Source: an uncultured Bacilli bacterium
GTDB taxonomy: Bacteria; Bacillota_I; Bacilli_A; RF39; UBA660
Direction of reading: 5' to 3'
DNA length: 64,000 bases
Assembly (NCBI GenBank): GCA_944373145.1
Contig: CALWAL010000004.1
Location: 82,982-146,981 of the forward strand
How positions within the stretch are numbered: the stretch's first letter is position 1; every line of letters starts with the position of its first letter. Below the pieces are notes generated by a model. The model searched no databases. It had not been told where the DNA came from and saw only the letters and a program-made list of their open reading frames with translations. The position numbers and the translations under genes were made by a program. Positions 6,406-14,576 of this stretch are shown piece after piece.

Positions 6406-8856
6406 ATGAGATGCGTTAAGTGTGGTCAAGAAATTCAAAGTGGTTCTATTTGTGCCAATTGTGGTGCAATGGTTGAAGTACCAGAAAAAACAGTAATTCA
6501 GCCTATAGAAACAAATGGTATTGTAAATTTATCGGAAGATAATAATAATGTAGTTATGGAAGAAAATAATTTAGGGCAAATTGCAGAAGATACTATTCAA
6601 CCTGAAATGATTAAGAAAAGTAATAAAACTTTTTATTTAATTTTTACTTTAGTATCTGCATTAGTGCTAGTTGTATTCATATATATTATGCTACAGTATT
6701 TTAATCCTAAAATTGCTGTTAAAGGGTTAAATAATGAATACAATTATAGTGATTTTATAAAGAAGACGTGGTCAGTTAACGGAAGTATGTTTATCAATGC
6801 ATCTAATACCGAATGGTTAATCAACGGTCATGTATTTGCTAAAGGTAAGACTGTTGATTATATTCCTGTTGTTATTGGTGAAAATACTTTAACAATTAAA
6901 AATAATAATGCAGAAGCTGTATATTATTTGAATATTGTCAATGATTCTTCACTTTTAACTGAGGGGAATTATGCTATTACACAAGACTATTTAGATTTTG
7001 ATGGTGATGGAATATCTAATATAGTTGAAGAAAGTAATGGAACTTCTCCTAATTCTAATGATACTGATAATGATGGTTTATTTGATAATGTAGAGATGAT
7101 TTTAGCTCTTAATCCAAATAAGAAAGATAATTATGATGAAGTTAGAGAATATAAAGTTATTCAAGATAATAATAAATCATCAAAAAATTATGCTATTGTT
7201 AAGGCAAAAGGAAATGTTGCTAATACTTTCCTAGATACTTACACATTAAGTGTTGGTTTTTCATCTACTTTTATTCAATCAGATACGTTAAGATTAACTA
7301 CAACTAACAAAGAAAAACCAGAAAGCATGATTATTTATTTTAGCAAAGAAACATCTTGGGATTTAGAACAATATAGTATTTATATGTTTAATGAAAGAAC
7401 TGGTGAACTTAAAGAACTGACAACTAAGATGAGTGATAAATATTTAATTGCCAACATAGCAGATTTTGATAATATTTACTTTGTTGGTCGTAAGTCCAAT
7501 GTTCCTAAAGAATATTTAAATCAAATCATCATTTTAATAGATAATTCTGGTTCTATGTTTGATATGAATTATGTTACCTCTAACCCTAATGCAAATCCAA
7601 GTGCTTATTATCATGATGCTGATTTTAAACGTCTAGAATTAATGAATGGTTTAGTTGATCAATTAGGGACAGAAAACTATGAATATTCAGTATATGCTTT
7701 TACTGCCACCTATTGTAATATGATTAAATATTCACAAAATGCTACGGCGATAAAAAAACAGATAAATGCTTTAAAAAATGAATGTCAAAAATTTAATGGG
7801 ACTGATATGAGTGGTGCGATTAAAGAGTATGCAAACACATTTAAGGATGATGTATACGGAGCCAAATACATGATAGTTTTGACTGACGGTGTTGATACAG
7901 GAAATAATATTTTTAATTTATCAGAATACTATTTGAATAACTATCGTAAGCAAGGAATTCATATTATAACAATTGGGCTTAGTAGTGATGTTAATAGTGA
8001 TTATTTAATGGATATTGCTTATTTGACAAAAGGTAAATATTTGTTTGCAAGTGATGCTAATATGTTAAATTCATTATCAACAATTATTGAATCAAGTATT
8101 AACAAATCTACGGATAGTATTAAAATAAATAATAAAGATTATATATTAGTGGCTGATAGTGGTTTTCAAGTTACAAGAGATGGCTTCTCTTTCGGTAATT
8201 TTGCTACAACTGAGTCACCTAAAAGCAATAGTTTTGGTTTTTCGTATTTGGCAAAAAAATTATACTTAAATCAACTATATGATGAAAACGGTAAAAGTGA
8301 TATTGTAAAAAGTGATTTAACGCCTAAAAACAGTGAAAGATTAATTAAAGGAAATATATATAATGTTAACTTATCGGATAAATACAATGAGTTATTAAAT
8401 AATAATAGCCCTCTAGATTTAACGGATATTACTAATGAAGACGATGATTATCAATTGTTGCAAATAATTAGTGAAGCATTTAATGTTCAAAATAAGGTTT
8501 TTTTGACTAAAATTAATGATTATATTTTAAAGCATTTTCAATCACAATTTTTTGATTATGATAATGATTTAAATCAAATGATTGATGAATTACAAAGCGG
8601 TTCACCAGCTATTTTAGCCCTTTCTTCATCAGCAGGAACACATTCTGTGCTAGCAACTAAAATATATAAATCAGTTGGTAGCGACGAATACGTTATTACT
8701 GTATATGACAGTGAAATTCCGGGACAAGAAGGGAAAATATATTTAACTCGCAATATAGCTTATTATGAATATGCTAAATCGTCATATTACACATTAAGTT
8801 ATAACGAGTATAACATTGAATTTAATAATATGTTATATGTTAATCAATATAATTAA
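6406..8856 (+). CDS. Zinc-ribbon, calcium-repeat, VWA-domain membrane protein
   Basis: An 816-aa multidomain protein. Residues 1-25 form a zinc ribbon (CVKCGQ...CANCGA); a membrane helix lies near 75-98. Residues about 197-235 hold two thrombospondin-3/dockerin-like Asp repeats (DFDGDGISN, DTDNDGLFDN), probably calcium binding. A von Willebrand A domain starts near 374 with an intact MIDAS (LIDNSGSM). The last 150 residues contain GTHSVLATKIY and a following VYDSEIPG, reminiscent of the His and Asn/Asp region of C39-like papain folds, but no clear catalytic Cys is seen. The zinc ribbon is predicted inside and the VWA outside. AGGAGG precedes the start. It is followed after 13 nt by an SPFH gene, so the two probably act together. 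Function unknown. Confidence 0.8.
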   Translation: MRCVKCGQEIQSGSICANCGAMVEVPEKTVIQPIETNGIVNLSEDNNNVVMEENNLGQIAEDTIQPEMIKKSNKTFYLIFTLVSALVLVVFIYIMLQYFNPKIAVKGLNNEYNYSDFIKKTWSVNGSMFINASNTEWLINGHVFAKGKTVDYIPVVIGENTLTIKNNNAEAVYYLNIVNDSSLLTEGNYAITQDYLDFDGDGISNIVEESNGTSPNSNDTDNDGLFDNVEMILALNPNKKDNYDEVREYKVIQDNNKSSKNYAIVKAKGNVANTFLDTYTLSVGFSSTFIQSDTLRLTTTNKEKPESMIIYFSKETSWDLEQYSIYMFNERTGELKELTTKMSDKYLIANIADFDNIYFVGRKSNVPKEYLNQIIILIDNSGSMFDMNYVTSNPNANPSAYYHDADFKRLELMNGLVDQLGTENYEYSVYAFTATYCNMIKYSQNATAIKKQINALKNECQKFNGTDMSGAIKEYANTFKDDVYGAKYMIVLTDGVDTGNNIFNLSEYYLNNYRKQGIHIITIGLSSDVNSDYLMDIAYLTKGKYLFASDANMLNSLSTIIESSINKSTDSIKINNKDYILVADSGFQVTRDGFSFGNFATTESPKSNSFGFSYLAKKLYLNQLYDENGKSDIVKSDLTPKNSERLIKGNIYNVNLSDKYNELLNNNSPLDLTDITNEDDDYQLLQIISEAFNVQNKVFLTKINDYILKHFQSQFFDYDNDLNQMIDELQSGSPAILALSSSAGTHSVLATKIYKSVGSDEYVITVYDSEIPGQEGKIYLTRNIAYYEYAKSSYYTLSYNEYNIEFNNMLYVNQYN

Positions 8857-8869
8857 TTTGGAGGTCACA

Positions 8870-9748
8870 ATGAATATAATTATAATTAGTGTTATTCTAA
8901 CTATTGTAACTGCTTTTATACTAGGTTTGAAATTAAGTGATAATCATAAAGGATTAGTATACAAACCATCATTACGACAGCTTTTTAGTTTAATATGGTT
9001 AGTCTTAATTTTATTTGCTTTTATTACAATTATTCCGGCTAATAGTGTAGGAATTGAATATAATCCTTTTAAAGGAGGGATACAGCAAATAACATTACAA
9101 GAAGGCTTTAAATTTAAAAATCCTTTAACTAAAATATATATAATTTCCAATAAAGTAAAAGAGTTACAATTTGACAACGTTAGTGTTCAAACAAACGATA
9201 GTCAATGGGTAAATGCTATTATTCAAGTGCAGGTCAACATTGATAAAAATAAAGCAAATATTTATTTTTCAAAATATGGTGACAAGGAGTTAGAAGATAT
9301 TCGCAACATCATTAGTTCAACAATTCAAAAACAATTTGAAAGCGTTACAGTAAAATATAATATTATGGAATTGTTAGGTGAAAAAAGAGATGATATTGTT
9401 AATGAAACTTATAAATTAGCAGCTGAAGAGTTATATAAAGATGGCATTATTTTAAATAGATTAATCTTGATTGATACGGATGCTGGTGATGAGATTGAGC
9501 GTGCTATAAGTGAAGAAGCAGTTGCCAAAAAAAATGTTGACACTGCTGAATATAAAAAGCAACAAGCAGAACTTGAAGGTGAGGCAAAAGTCATAGAAGC
9601 TAAAAAGCAAAAAGAAGCTAATGATCTATTAAATAAGTCCCTAACAGAAGAAATATTAACAGAACAATTTATTGAAAAATGGAATGGTGAACTTCCAAAA
9701 GTTACTGGAACAAACAATGTTATGGATATTACTAGCTTTTTAAAATAA
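8870..9748 (+). CDS. SPFH/prohibitin-family membrane protein
   Basis: Two hydrophobic segments at residues 1-20 and about 36-56 precede an SPFH domain (with IIPANSVGIEYNPFKGG and VQVNIDKNKANIYFSKYG) and a charged C-terminal coiled-coil segment (AVAKKNVDTAEYKKQQAELEG). SPFH proteins oligomerise into membrane microdomain scaffolds. The ATG at 8870 has GGAGG 6 nt upstream; the open frame extends further 5' but without a ribosome site. It is co-transcribed with the VWA gene and ends before the terminator at 9786-9818. Confidence 0.87.
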   Translation: MNIIIISVILTIVTAFILGLKLSDNHKGLVYKPSLRQLFSLIWLVLILFAFITIIPANSVGIEYNPFKGGIQQITLQEGFKFKNPLTKIYIISNKVKELQFDNVSVQTNDSQWVNAIIQVQVNIDKNKANIYFSKYGDKELEDIRNIISSTIQKQFESVTVKYNIMELLGEKRDDIVNETYKLAAEELYKDGIILNRLILIDTDAGDEIERAISEEAVAKKNVDTAEYKKQQAELEGEAKVIEAKKQKEANDLLNKSLTEEILTEQFIEKWNGELPKVTGTNNVMDITSFLK

Positions 9749-9785
9749 ACATTTATGAACTAGATATTTAAAATTGTAATATAAA

Positions 9786-9818
9786 AGCGGACACATAAAA
9801 ATGTGATCCACTTTTTTT
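9786..9818 (+). terminator. Terminator of the VWA-SPFH operon
   Basis: Imperfect stem AGCGGACACAT / ATGTGATCCACT with an AAAA loop, followed by seven T. Confidence 0.75.
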
Positions 9819-10396
9819 GTTATAAGGATTAATATAGCCAAATTGAGGACAGAGATTATATGATTACAGTTGTTTTGTAAAGAGTAAGGCAAAATAAAAA
9901 GGATTATAACCTGAAAATTATAGGAACAATCATCAAACAATTTTAATAAACTATCTAGATCCTAGGATTATGAATCCTCAACTAGGCCTAAATAAATTTA
10001 TTCACTTATTAATTTAATACATAATTTTATAGAAGTTAACATAATATATATTATAGGATATTAACTTGCTCTAAATTAAATAAATATATAATAAATCATT
10101 ATGCATTAAAGTAAATTATATATATTTATTTTAATAGATAACGACCAATTACTTTATTACATATATAAAATGGTGCTTACTAATATTATATATTTTTATA
10201 TGCTTTTTACTTATCAAACCAATTTTTATTCTATTATTTTATTTCTATAATACATTATTTGTCTTAAAAAAAGCATTTTAAAATTTGAATTTAAGATTAA
10301 TAATCTACCACTAATTATAATGCCGGTGCAAATTTTAAAAGCAAAAAATTTTTATATCTTTATTTTAACACCTTTTATATATAATAAAATTAATAA
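9819..10396. other. AT-rich stretch without a convincing gene
   Basis: No frame with a ribosome site and normal coding composition was found on either strand. The only structured parts are nested inverted repeats near 9958-9986 (AGGATT/AATCCT inside CCT...AGG) and a palindrome at 10033-10067 (AAGTTAA ... TTAACTT around a 14-bp ATAATATATATTAT core). Confidence 0.6.
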
Positions 10397-10420
10397 AAGT
10401 AGGGGACTACTCCCCTACTT
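10397..10420 (-). terminator. Terminator of the HTH regulator gene
   Basis: AAGTAGGGG / CCCCTACTT perfect arms around a short loop. It is the most GC-rich hairpin locally, with a T-rich tail on the minus strand, 18 nt past the stop codon. Confidence 0.85.
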
Positions 10421-10438
10421 AATTATAAAAGGAAAGAC

Positions 10439-11233
10439 TTAATGATTACCACCAAACTTACGTGATTGAATTTCTGCAATTTTTTCAAATACTTCTGCAG
10501 CATTTCCTTCGTTTATTTCAGTATACCCTAATTCTTTTAAAGCTTGAACTTTAATATTATTCAATTCTAATGTACGACTTAATTTATCTTCTTTTTTTTG
10601 TTCAATTTGATTAATAAATCGTTTATGACATTCAGCTAATTTTGTTTTTGAAGCTCCACCATTAGTATATAAAACAAAAGCGGAATACATAATACTTTCG
10701 AAAATAAATTGTTCTTCTTCATTGAAAGCAAATTCTAATGGTGGCACAAAACCTGTTTCTTTAGCTATATATCCTAAAATATATTTTAATTCTTTAGAAG
10801 ATTCCATCGCTTGAATAAAGTGATATAAATATTTCATTTCAATATAATTTTTGCCAGTTTTATCATCTTCAAGCTTTTCTTTGATTAAATCAATAATACT
10901 AACCATTAATTCTTTTTGCTTTTTATCTAAACCATTTAGTAATGATTCGGTATCAGTATTTCCAGTACTAGTTTGATTATCAATTGCAACAATACTATTT
11001 AATCTTGTTTCAACAGCACTTATATAATCGGTATCTATTTTTATACTATTTACCTCCTCGACTGATTTTACACCAAGAAGATTTAACAATAATACTTTTT
11101 TATCTTTAGGCCATTTATTAAGATCATCTAACTCCAAGTAATTATAAATCATTTGCCTTGATACGCCTAGAAACTTGGCTAATTTTACTTTTGATATTCC
11201 TAATTCATGTAAGAGATCATTTAATCTGTTCAT
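10439..11233 (-). CDS. XRE-type HTH protein with a large helical C-terminal domain
   Basis: Residues about 8-50 form a helix-turn-helix (GISKVKLAKFLGVSRQMIYNYLE), so this is a DNA-binding regulator. The remaining 200 residues are predicted mostly helical (KKQKELMVSIIDLIKEKL) and match no family I recognise; they may be a sensor or oligomerisation domain. GGAGGG precedes the ATG at 11233. The gene has a strong promoter whose -35 box is embedded in three 7-bp direct repeats, which suggests autoregulation. It stands alone, divergent from the next gene. Confidence 0.8.
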   Translation of the reverse strand: MNRLNDLLHELGISKVKLAKFLGVSRQMIYNYLELDDLNKWPKDKKVLLLNLLGVKSVEEVNSIKIDTDYISAVETRLNSIVAIDNQTSTGNTDTESLLNGLDKKQKELMVSIIDLIKEKLEDDKTGKNYIEMKYLYHFIQAMESSKELKYILGYIAKETGFVPPLEFAFNEEEQFIFESIMYSAFVLYTNGGASKTKLAECHKRFINQIEQKKEDKLSRTLELNNIKVQALKELGYTEINEGNAAEVFEKIAEIQSRKFGGNH

Positions 11234-11254
11234 CTCATCTACCCTCCTATTAAC

Positions 11255-11290
11255 ATTATATCACTGGTGTGTCAAATGTCAAGTGTAAAG
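11255..11290 (-). promoter_or_regulatory. Promoter with three tandem heptamers upstream of the HTH gene
   Basis: On the minus strand TTGACA (11277-11282), 16 nt, TATAAT (11255-11260). The plus strand carries TGTCAAA, TGTCAAG and TGTAAAG back to back at 11270-11290, covering the -35 box. This is a plausible operator for the encoded regulator. Confidence 0.7.
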
Positions 11291-11457
11291 TTTTTGTCGT
11301 ACTAAATTGAGGTTAACAATTACGGTTTTACAATATAATTAAGTTTTTGTAATATTATCATTCCTGTTAATTATATCATAAATTAATTCATCAAAAAATA
11401 AATATTTATCTTCTTCAAATTATATGATAAGATATTTATATCAATTGAGGTGATTTT

Positions 11458-12453
11458 GTGCCTATTTTTATATTACATGCTGAAGATGCTAATAAATGTC
11501 TTGAATTAATTGATATGTCAAAACTTATTTTTGAAGAATATTTGAAATTATGTTTGTTGGAACAGCAAGGACAAAATTTCACAAAAACTTATAATGCTAT
11601 TTTAGTATCTTTACAAGAACTTTTAAATAGTGAACAAAAAAAATACGATGATGCTAAGCTTAATGCCAACTTGTGTCCAGCTTTGATTGCTTTCTTAATA
11701 AAAATGATAAAGGGGCCATTTGTTAGTAATACTGAAAGTTTAACTACTTGTGATTATCAAAATTTTGTTATACGAAGAGTTATTAATCGTTTAATTAAAA
11801 AAAATATTTATAATTTAGAAGCTATGAATGGGTTTATGACTTCAAGTTTTAATAATTTATTAAACAAATTTGAATCTGATGAGGATGAAGAAACTAAAAG
11901 TAGAATAAAAGATATTATTGGTGTTCAACAAGAACTAGAAAGTGATATGTTTAGTTTATTTATATCCAATATTAGTGATTTTAATTGTTTAAATGCTGCT
12001 AATGAGGATTTAGTTAAAGCTAAATATATGGTGCCTTTTATTATTCCAGCATTAGAACAAAAGATGATAAATAGTCATTTTAAAGTTGGAGAAGTATATA
12101 TTGGCTCACGGTTTGCAGCTGATATAAAAAAAATGGATGATTCTATTTTTATGTCCTTAAAAAATATTTATGGCATCGATATAGCAAATGAACAAATTAA
12201 TGGGCTTATTGTAGCATCCCTAACACCTAGTAAAAAAACAGAAGTTATTCTTAGACAATCATTATTACGAGCTATCTTTTTTCTAATTTCTCCAGACATT
12301 GCAGAAGCTTTAAAAGATGAGTTTATTAAATATATTGAAGTTAACAATATGCCTCAATTAAACTGTTCATTAATTTCAGAGCCATATAGTCATATTGATA
12401 GTGATAAACAAAAACATAAAGTTATTTCTTTACACCCTAACACTATATTTTAA
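11458..12453 (+). CDS. Protein of unknown function (331 aa)
   Basis: Starts at GTG 11458 behind GAGGTGAT. The sequence is soluble, mostly helical by composition, with no signal peptide or membrane helix and no catalytic motif I recognise. Codon use and AT content match the neighbours and a terminator follows, so it is very probably expressed. It is divergent from the HTH regulator across a 224-nt gap and could be under its control. I cannot assign a function. Confidence 0.7.
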   Translation: MPIFILHAEDANKCLELIDMSKLIFEEYLKLCLLEQQGQNFTKTYNAILVSLQELLNSEQKKYDDAKLNANLCPALIAFLIKMIKGPFVSNTESLTTCDYQNFVIRRVINRLIKKNIYNLEAMNGFMTSSFNNLLNKFESDEDEETKSRIKDIIGVQQELESDMFSLFISNISDFNCLNAANEDLVKAKYMVPFIIPALEQKMINSHFKVGEVYIGSRFAADIKKMDDSIFMSLKNIYGIDIANEQINGLIVASLTPSKKTEVILRQSLLRAIFFLISPDIAEALKDEFIKYIEVNNMPQLNCSLISEPYSHIDSDKQKHKVISLHPNTIF

Positions 12454-12476
12454 GACATCAATAATGTCTTTTTTAA
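12452..12476 (+). terminator. Terminator of the 331-aa ORF
   Basis: AAGACAT, loop CAATA, ATGTCTT, then TTTT. It starts inside the TAA stop codon; the convergent ZIP gene ends within its T run. Confidence 0.75.
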
Positions 12477-13216
12477 TTATATATCAAATGTGAAAGATAA
12501 ATTATTATTATACCAATTATACCAAATAAAAACGTATATTTTTTAGAATATTCTTTCCCCTCAGGAATTAATTCAGTTAAAGAAATAGAAATCATAATTC
12601 CGGCTACAATAGCATAAAGGAGTGCTATAATCATATTTGATAAATTATCTTCCAAAAATATATATGCAATAAATGCTCCGAGGGGCTCTGCTAATGCTGA
12701 TATAAAAACATATATGAAAGTTTTCATTCTACTTTTGCTGGCATAATATATAGGAATAGCAATTGAAATGCCTTCAGGTATATTATGAATAGCGATAGAT
12801 ATCATTAAAAATAATCCCATTTTTATATCAATTGTTGTTGTTAAATATGTAATTATCCCCTCGGGTATATTATGAATAATAAGAACTACAAAAGAAACAA
12901 TTCCTACCCTGTATAAATTGCCATTTTTACGGTCAATATAATCGCTTAAAGTTAATGATAATAAAACGCCTATAATAAAAAACAAAATCCAAAATAGGTA
13001 ACTAAAAACACTATAAAAAGACAATTTAAAAAAATAAATAGAATTTGGTAATAAATCTAATATAGAAATTGAAAACATCACACCTGCAGATAAACCCAAA
13101 GTTGAAGCTATTACTTTATCATTAATTTTTTTTGTGCATACAAATATATATCCTATTAATGAAGAAAAGCCAGCCAATAATGTTAAAAAAAATGCATTTA
13201 TATTCATATAATTCAC
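12473..13216 (-). CDS. ZIP-family metal transporter (ZupT-like)
   Basis: Eight-helix integral membrane protein of 247 aa that imports zinc or related divalent metals. The two hallmark motifs, HNIPEGIITYL (about residue 107) and HNIPEGISIAIP (about 143), supply the metal-binding His and Glu residues of helices IV and V. An AGGTGAATTAT sequence lies just before the start. It converges on the 331-aa ORF. The metal cannot be deduced from sequence. Confidence 0.92.
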   Translation of the reverse strand: MNYMNINAFFLTLLAGFSSLIGYIFVCTKKINDKVIASTLGLSAGVMFSISILDLLPNSIYFFKLSFYSVFSYLFWILFFIIGVLLSLTLSDYIDRKNGNLYRVGIVSFVVLIIHNIPEGIITYLTTTIDIKMGLFLMISIAIHNIPEGISIAIPIYYASKSRMKTFIYVFISALAEPLGAFIAYIFLEDNLSNMIIALLYAIVAGIMISISLTELIPEGKEYSKKYTFLFGIIGIIIIYLSHLIYN

Positions 13217-13242
13217 CTATATAATTGTATGAATTTCAAAAT

Positions 13243-13266
13243 AAAAGAAGACTTTCATCTTCTTTT
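13243..13266 (-). terminator. Terminator of the 230-aa repeat protein gene
   Basis: AAAAGAAGA / TCTTCTTTT arms around a 6-nt loop containing the TGA stop codon. Confidence 0.75.
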
Positions 13267-13947
13267 ACATTTTTGGTTATTTGCACGACCTAATATTTGT
13301 TGTTGAAATTGGTCTAAAGTATATGCCTCGTTTTGATAATAAATCGTTCCACCAACATACATTAAATTTTCCAACCCATTTGCATTTTGTAAATGCTCAC
13401 CATGAATATCACCATTAACAATTTCAATGCTTAGTCCTGATAAATCAGTTGCTCTCGAAAAATAAATACTTCCCCATACACTTTTCAAATTATGTAAACA
13501 ATGCATATCATCCAAAGCTTCTAAATGAACATCACCAAAAAAGGCTTCAATATTGCCTAAACTATCTTTTCTAGTTGATGCATCATAACGATATGTATCA
13601 CCATAATATTTAGTTTTAGCTTTTAAAATTCTAAACTCATTTATATCTATAGCTAATTCATCATCTTGGCACCCAAGAATCTTAAGCAGTTTCTTTTTTC
13701 TTTTTTTATTTTCTACTTCAGAAATTGCTATAGCGCCTAACCCATATGCAAAAAATTTAACACCATCTATCGTAGATTTTATACCATAAGAAACTTTTTG
13801 AAATGGATTGTGTTCGTCGTAATCATAAGATTTTACCCAAATATCAGATGCTTTTTCTACTAGTCGTTCAGAAAACGGAGTTTTTTTATCATATTGCAAT
13901 TTTAAATTTCTTAGTTTTTGATCTCTAATTGTCAAATTTTTAATCAT
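13255..13947 (-). CDS. Protein with C-terminal leucine/glycine beta-repeats, function unknown
   Basis: The first 100 residues are basic and helical. The second half contains degenerate units of about 23 residues with the rhythm L..L..V.G.I.F (LHNLKSVWGSIYF, LENLMYVGGTIYY, VNGDIHGEHL), which suggests a short beta-solenoid or leucine-rich-repeat-like domain. No signal peptide is present. GGGGG lies 8 nt before ATG 13947. No recognised enzyme motif. Confidence 0.7.
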   Translation of the reverse strand: MIKNLTIRDQKLRNLKLQYDKKTPFSERLVEKASDIWVKSYDYDEHNPFQKVSYGIKSTIDGVKFFAYGLGAIAISEVENKKRKKKLLKILGCQDDELAIDINEFRILKAKTKYYGDTYRYDASTRKDSLGNIEAFFGDVHLEALDDMHCLHNLKSVWGSIYFSRATDLSGLSIEIVNGDIHGEHLQNANGLENLMYVGGTIYYQNEAYTLDQFQQQILGRANNQKCKRR

Positions 13948-14008
13948 TAATATTCCCCCTAAAAATTATAAATATATGGTAACATGTTTTAATGATTTAG
14001 TCAAATTA

Positions 14009-14031
14009 AAAAGAGAATATTTTTCTCTTTT
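14009..14031 (-). terminator. Terminator of the kinase-receiver operon
   Basis: AAAAGAGAA, loop TATTT, TTCTCTTTT; the stop codon of the receiver gene overlaps the stem. Confidence 0.8.
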
Positions 14032-14575
14032 AGTGTTCAACATATTGAGCTATTTTTTCTTTAATCTTCTTTGTATCAAATGGTTTTTCAATTATATCAA
14101 CTACGTTATATTGAAAAGCTTTATTAATTGTTTCTTTACTATTATCACCACTAATAATCATTACTGGGCATTTTTCTTCTTTTCCATTCAAATACTCTAA
14201 AACTCCAAAACCATCAATATTTGGCATCATTAAATCAAGAATAATTAAATTTAATTTTTGATATATATCACTAACATTCAATGTATTAATAGCGTCTTGC
14301 CCATCTAATGCTAAAATAACATTATACTCATCTGATAATATTTTTTCTAAATAATTTCTAACAATCGGCGAATCATCTATTATCATAATTGTTTTTTTGT
14401 TATCATTTAAGGACAAAGCGTCGCCTTGATTATCATTTGCTTGCTCCATATGTTCATGAATAATAGCGTTAATATTGTTTTTTATAATTCTAAGTTGAAG
14501 TTGTGTCTCTTCTGTTGAATTTGTCATACAAGCATCAAAAGTATCATTTATTTTTTTTAACAATTCTTCCATCAT
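14030..14575 (-). CDS. Stand-alone response regulator with N-terminal helical extension
   Basis: A receiver domain occupies about residues 60-181: acidic pair in IMIIDDSP, phospho-acceptor Asp in LIILDLMMP, Ser in IISGD and Lys in EKPFD. The first 55 residues are helical and may mediate dimerisation or kinase docking. There is no DNA-binding output domain. The gene starts one base after the hybrid kinase stop, with GGAGAG in the end of the kinase gene; ATG 14575 or 14572 are both possible. It is the obvious phosphoryl acceptor of that kinase, like Spo0F or CheY. Confidence 0.92.
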   Translation of the reverse strand: MMEELLKKINDTFDACMTNSTEETQLQLRIIKNNINAIIHEHMEQANDNQGDALSLNDNKKTIMIIDDSPIVRNYLEKILSDEYNVILALDGQDAINTLNVSDIYQKLNLIILDLMMPNIDGFGVLEYLNGKEEKCPVMIISGDNSKETINKAFQYNVVDIIEKPFDTKKIKEKIAQYVEH

Positions 14576-14576
14576 A

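Noticed and set aside
9740..9940. 66-codon minus-strand frame
   Set aside because: It runs through the terminator of the SPFH gene, has no ribosome site and is low-complexity AT-rich sequence.
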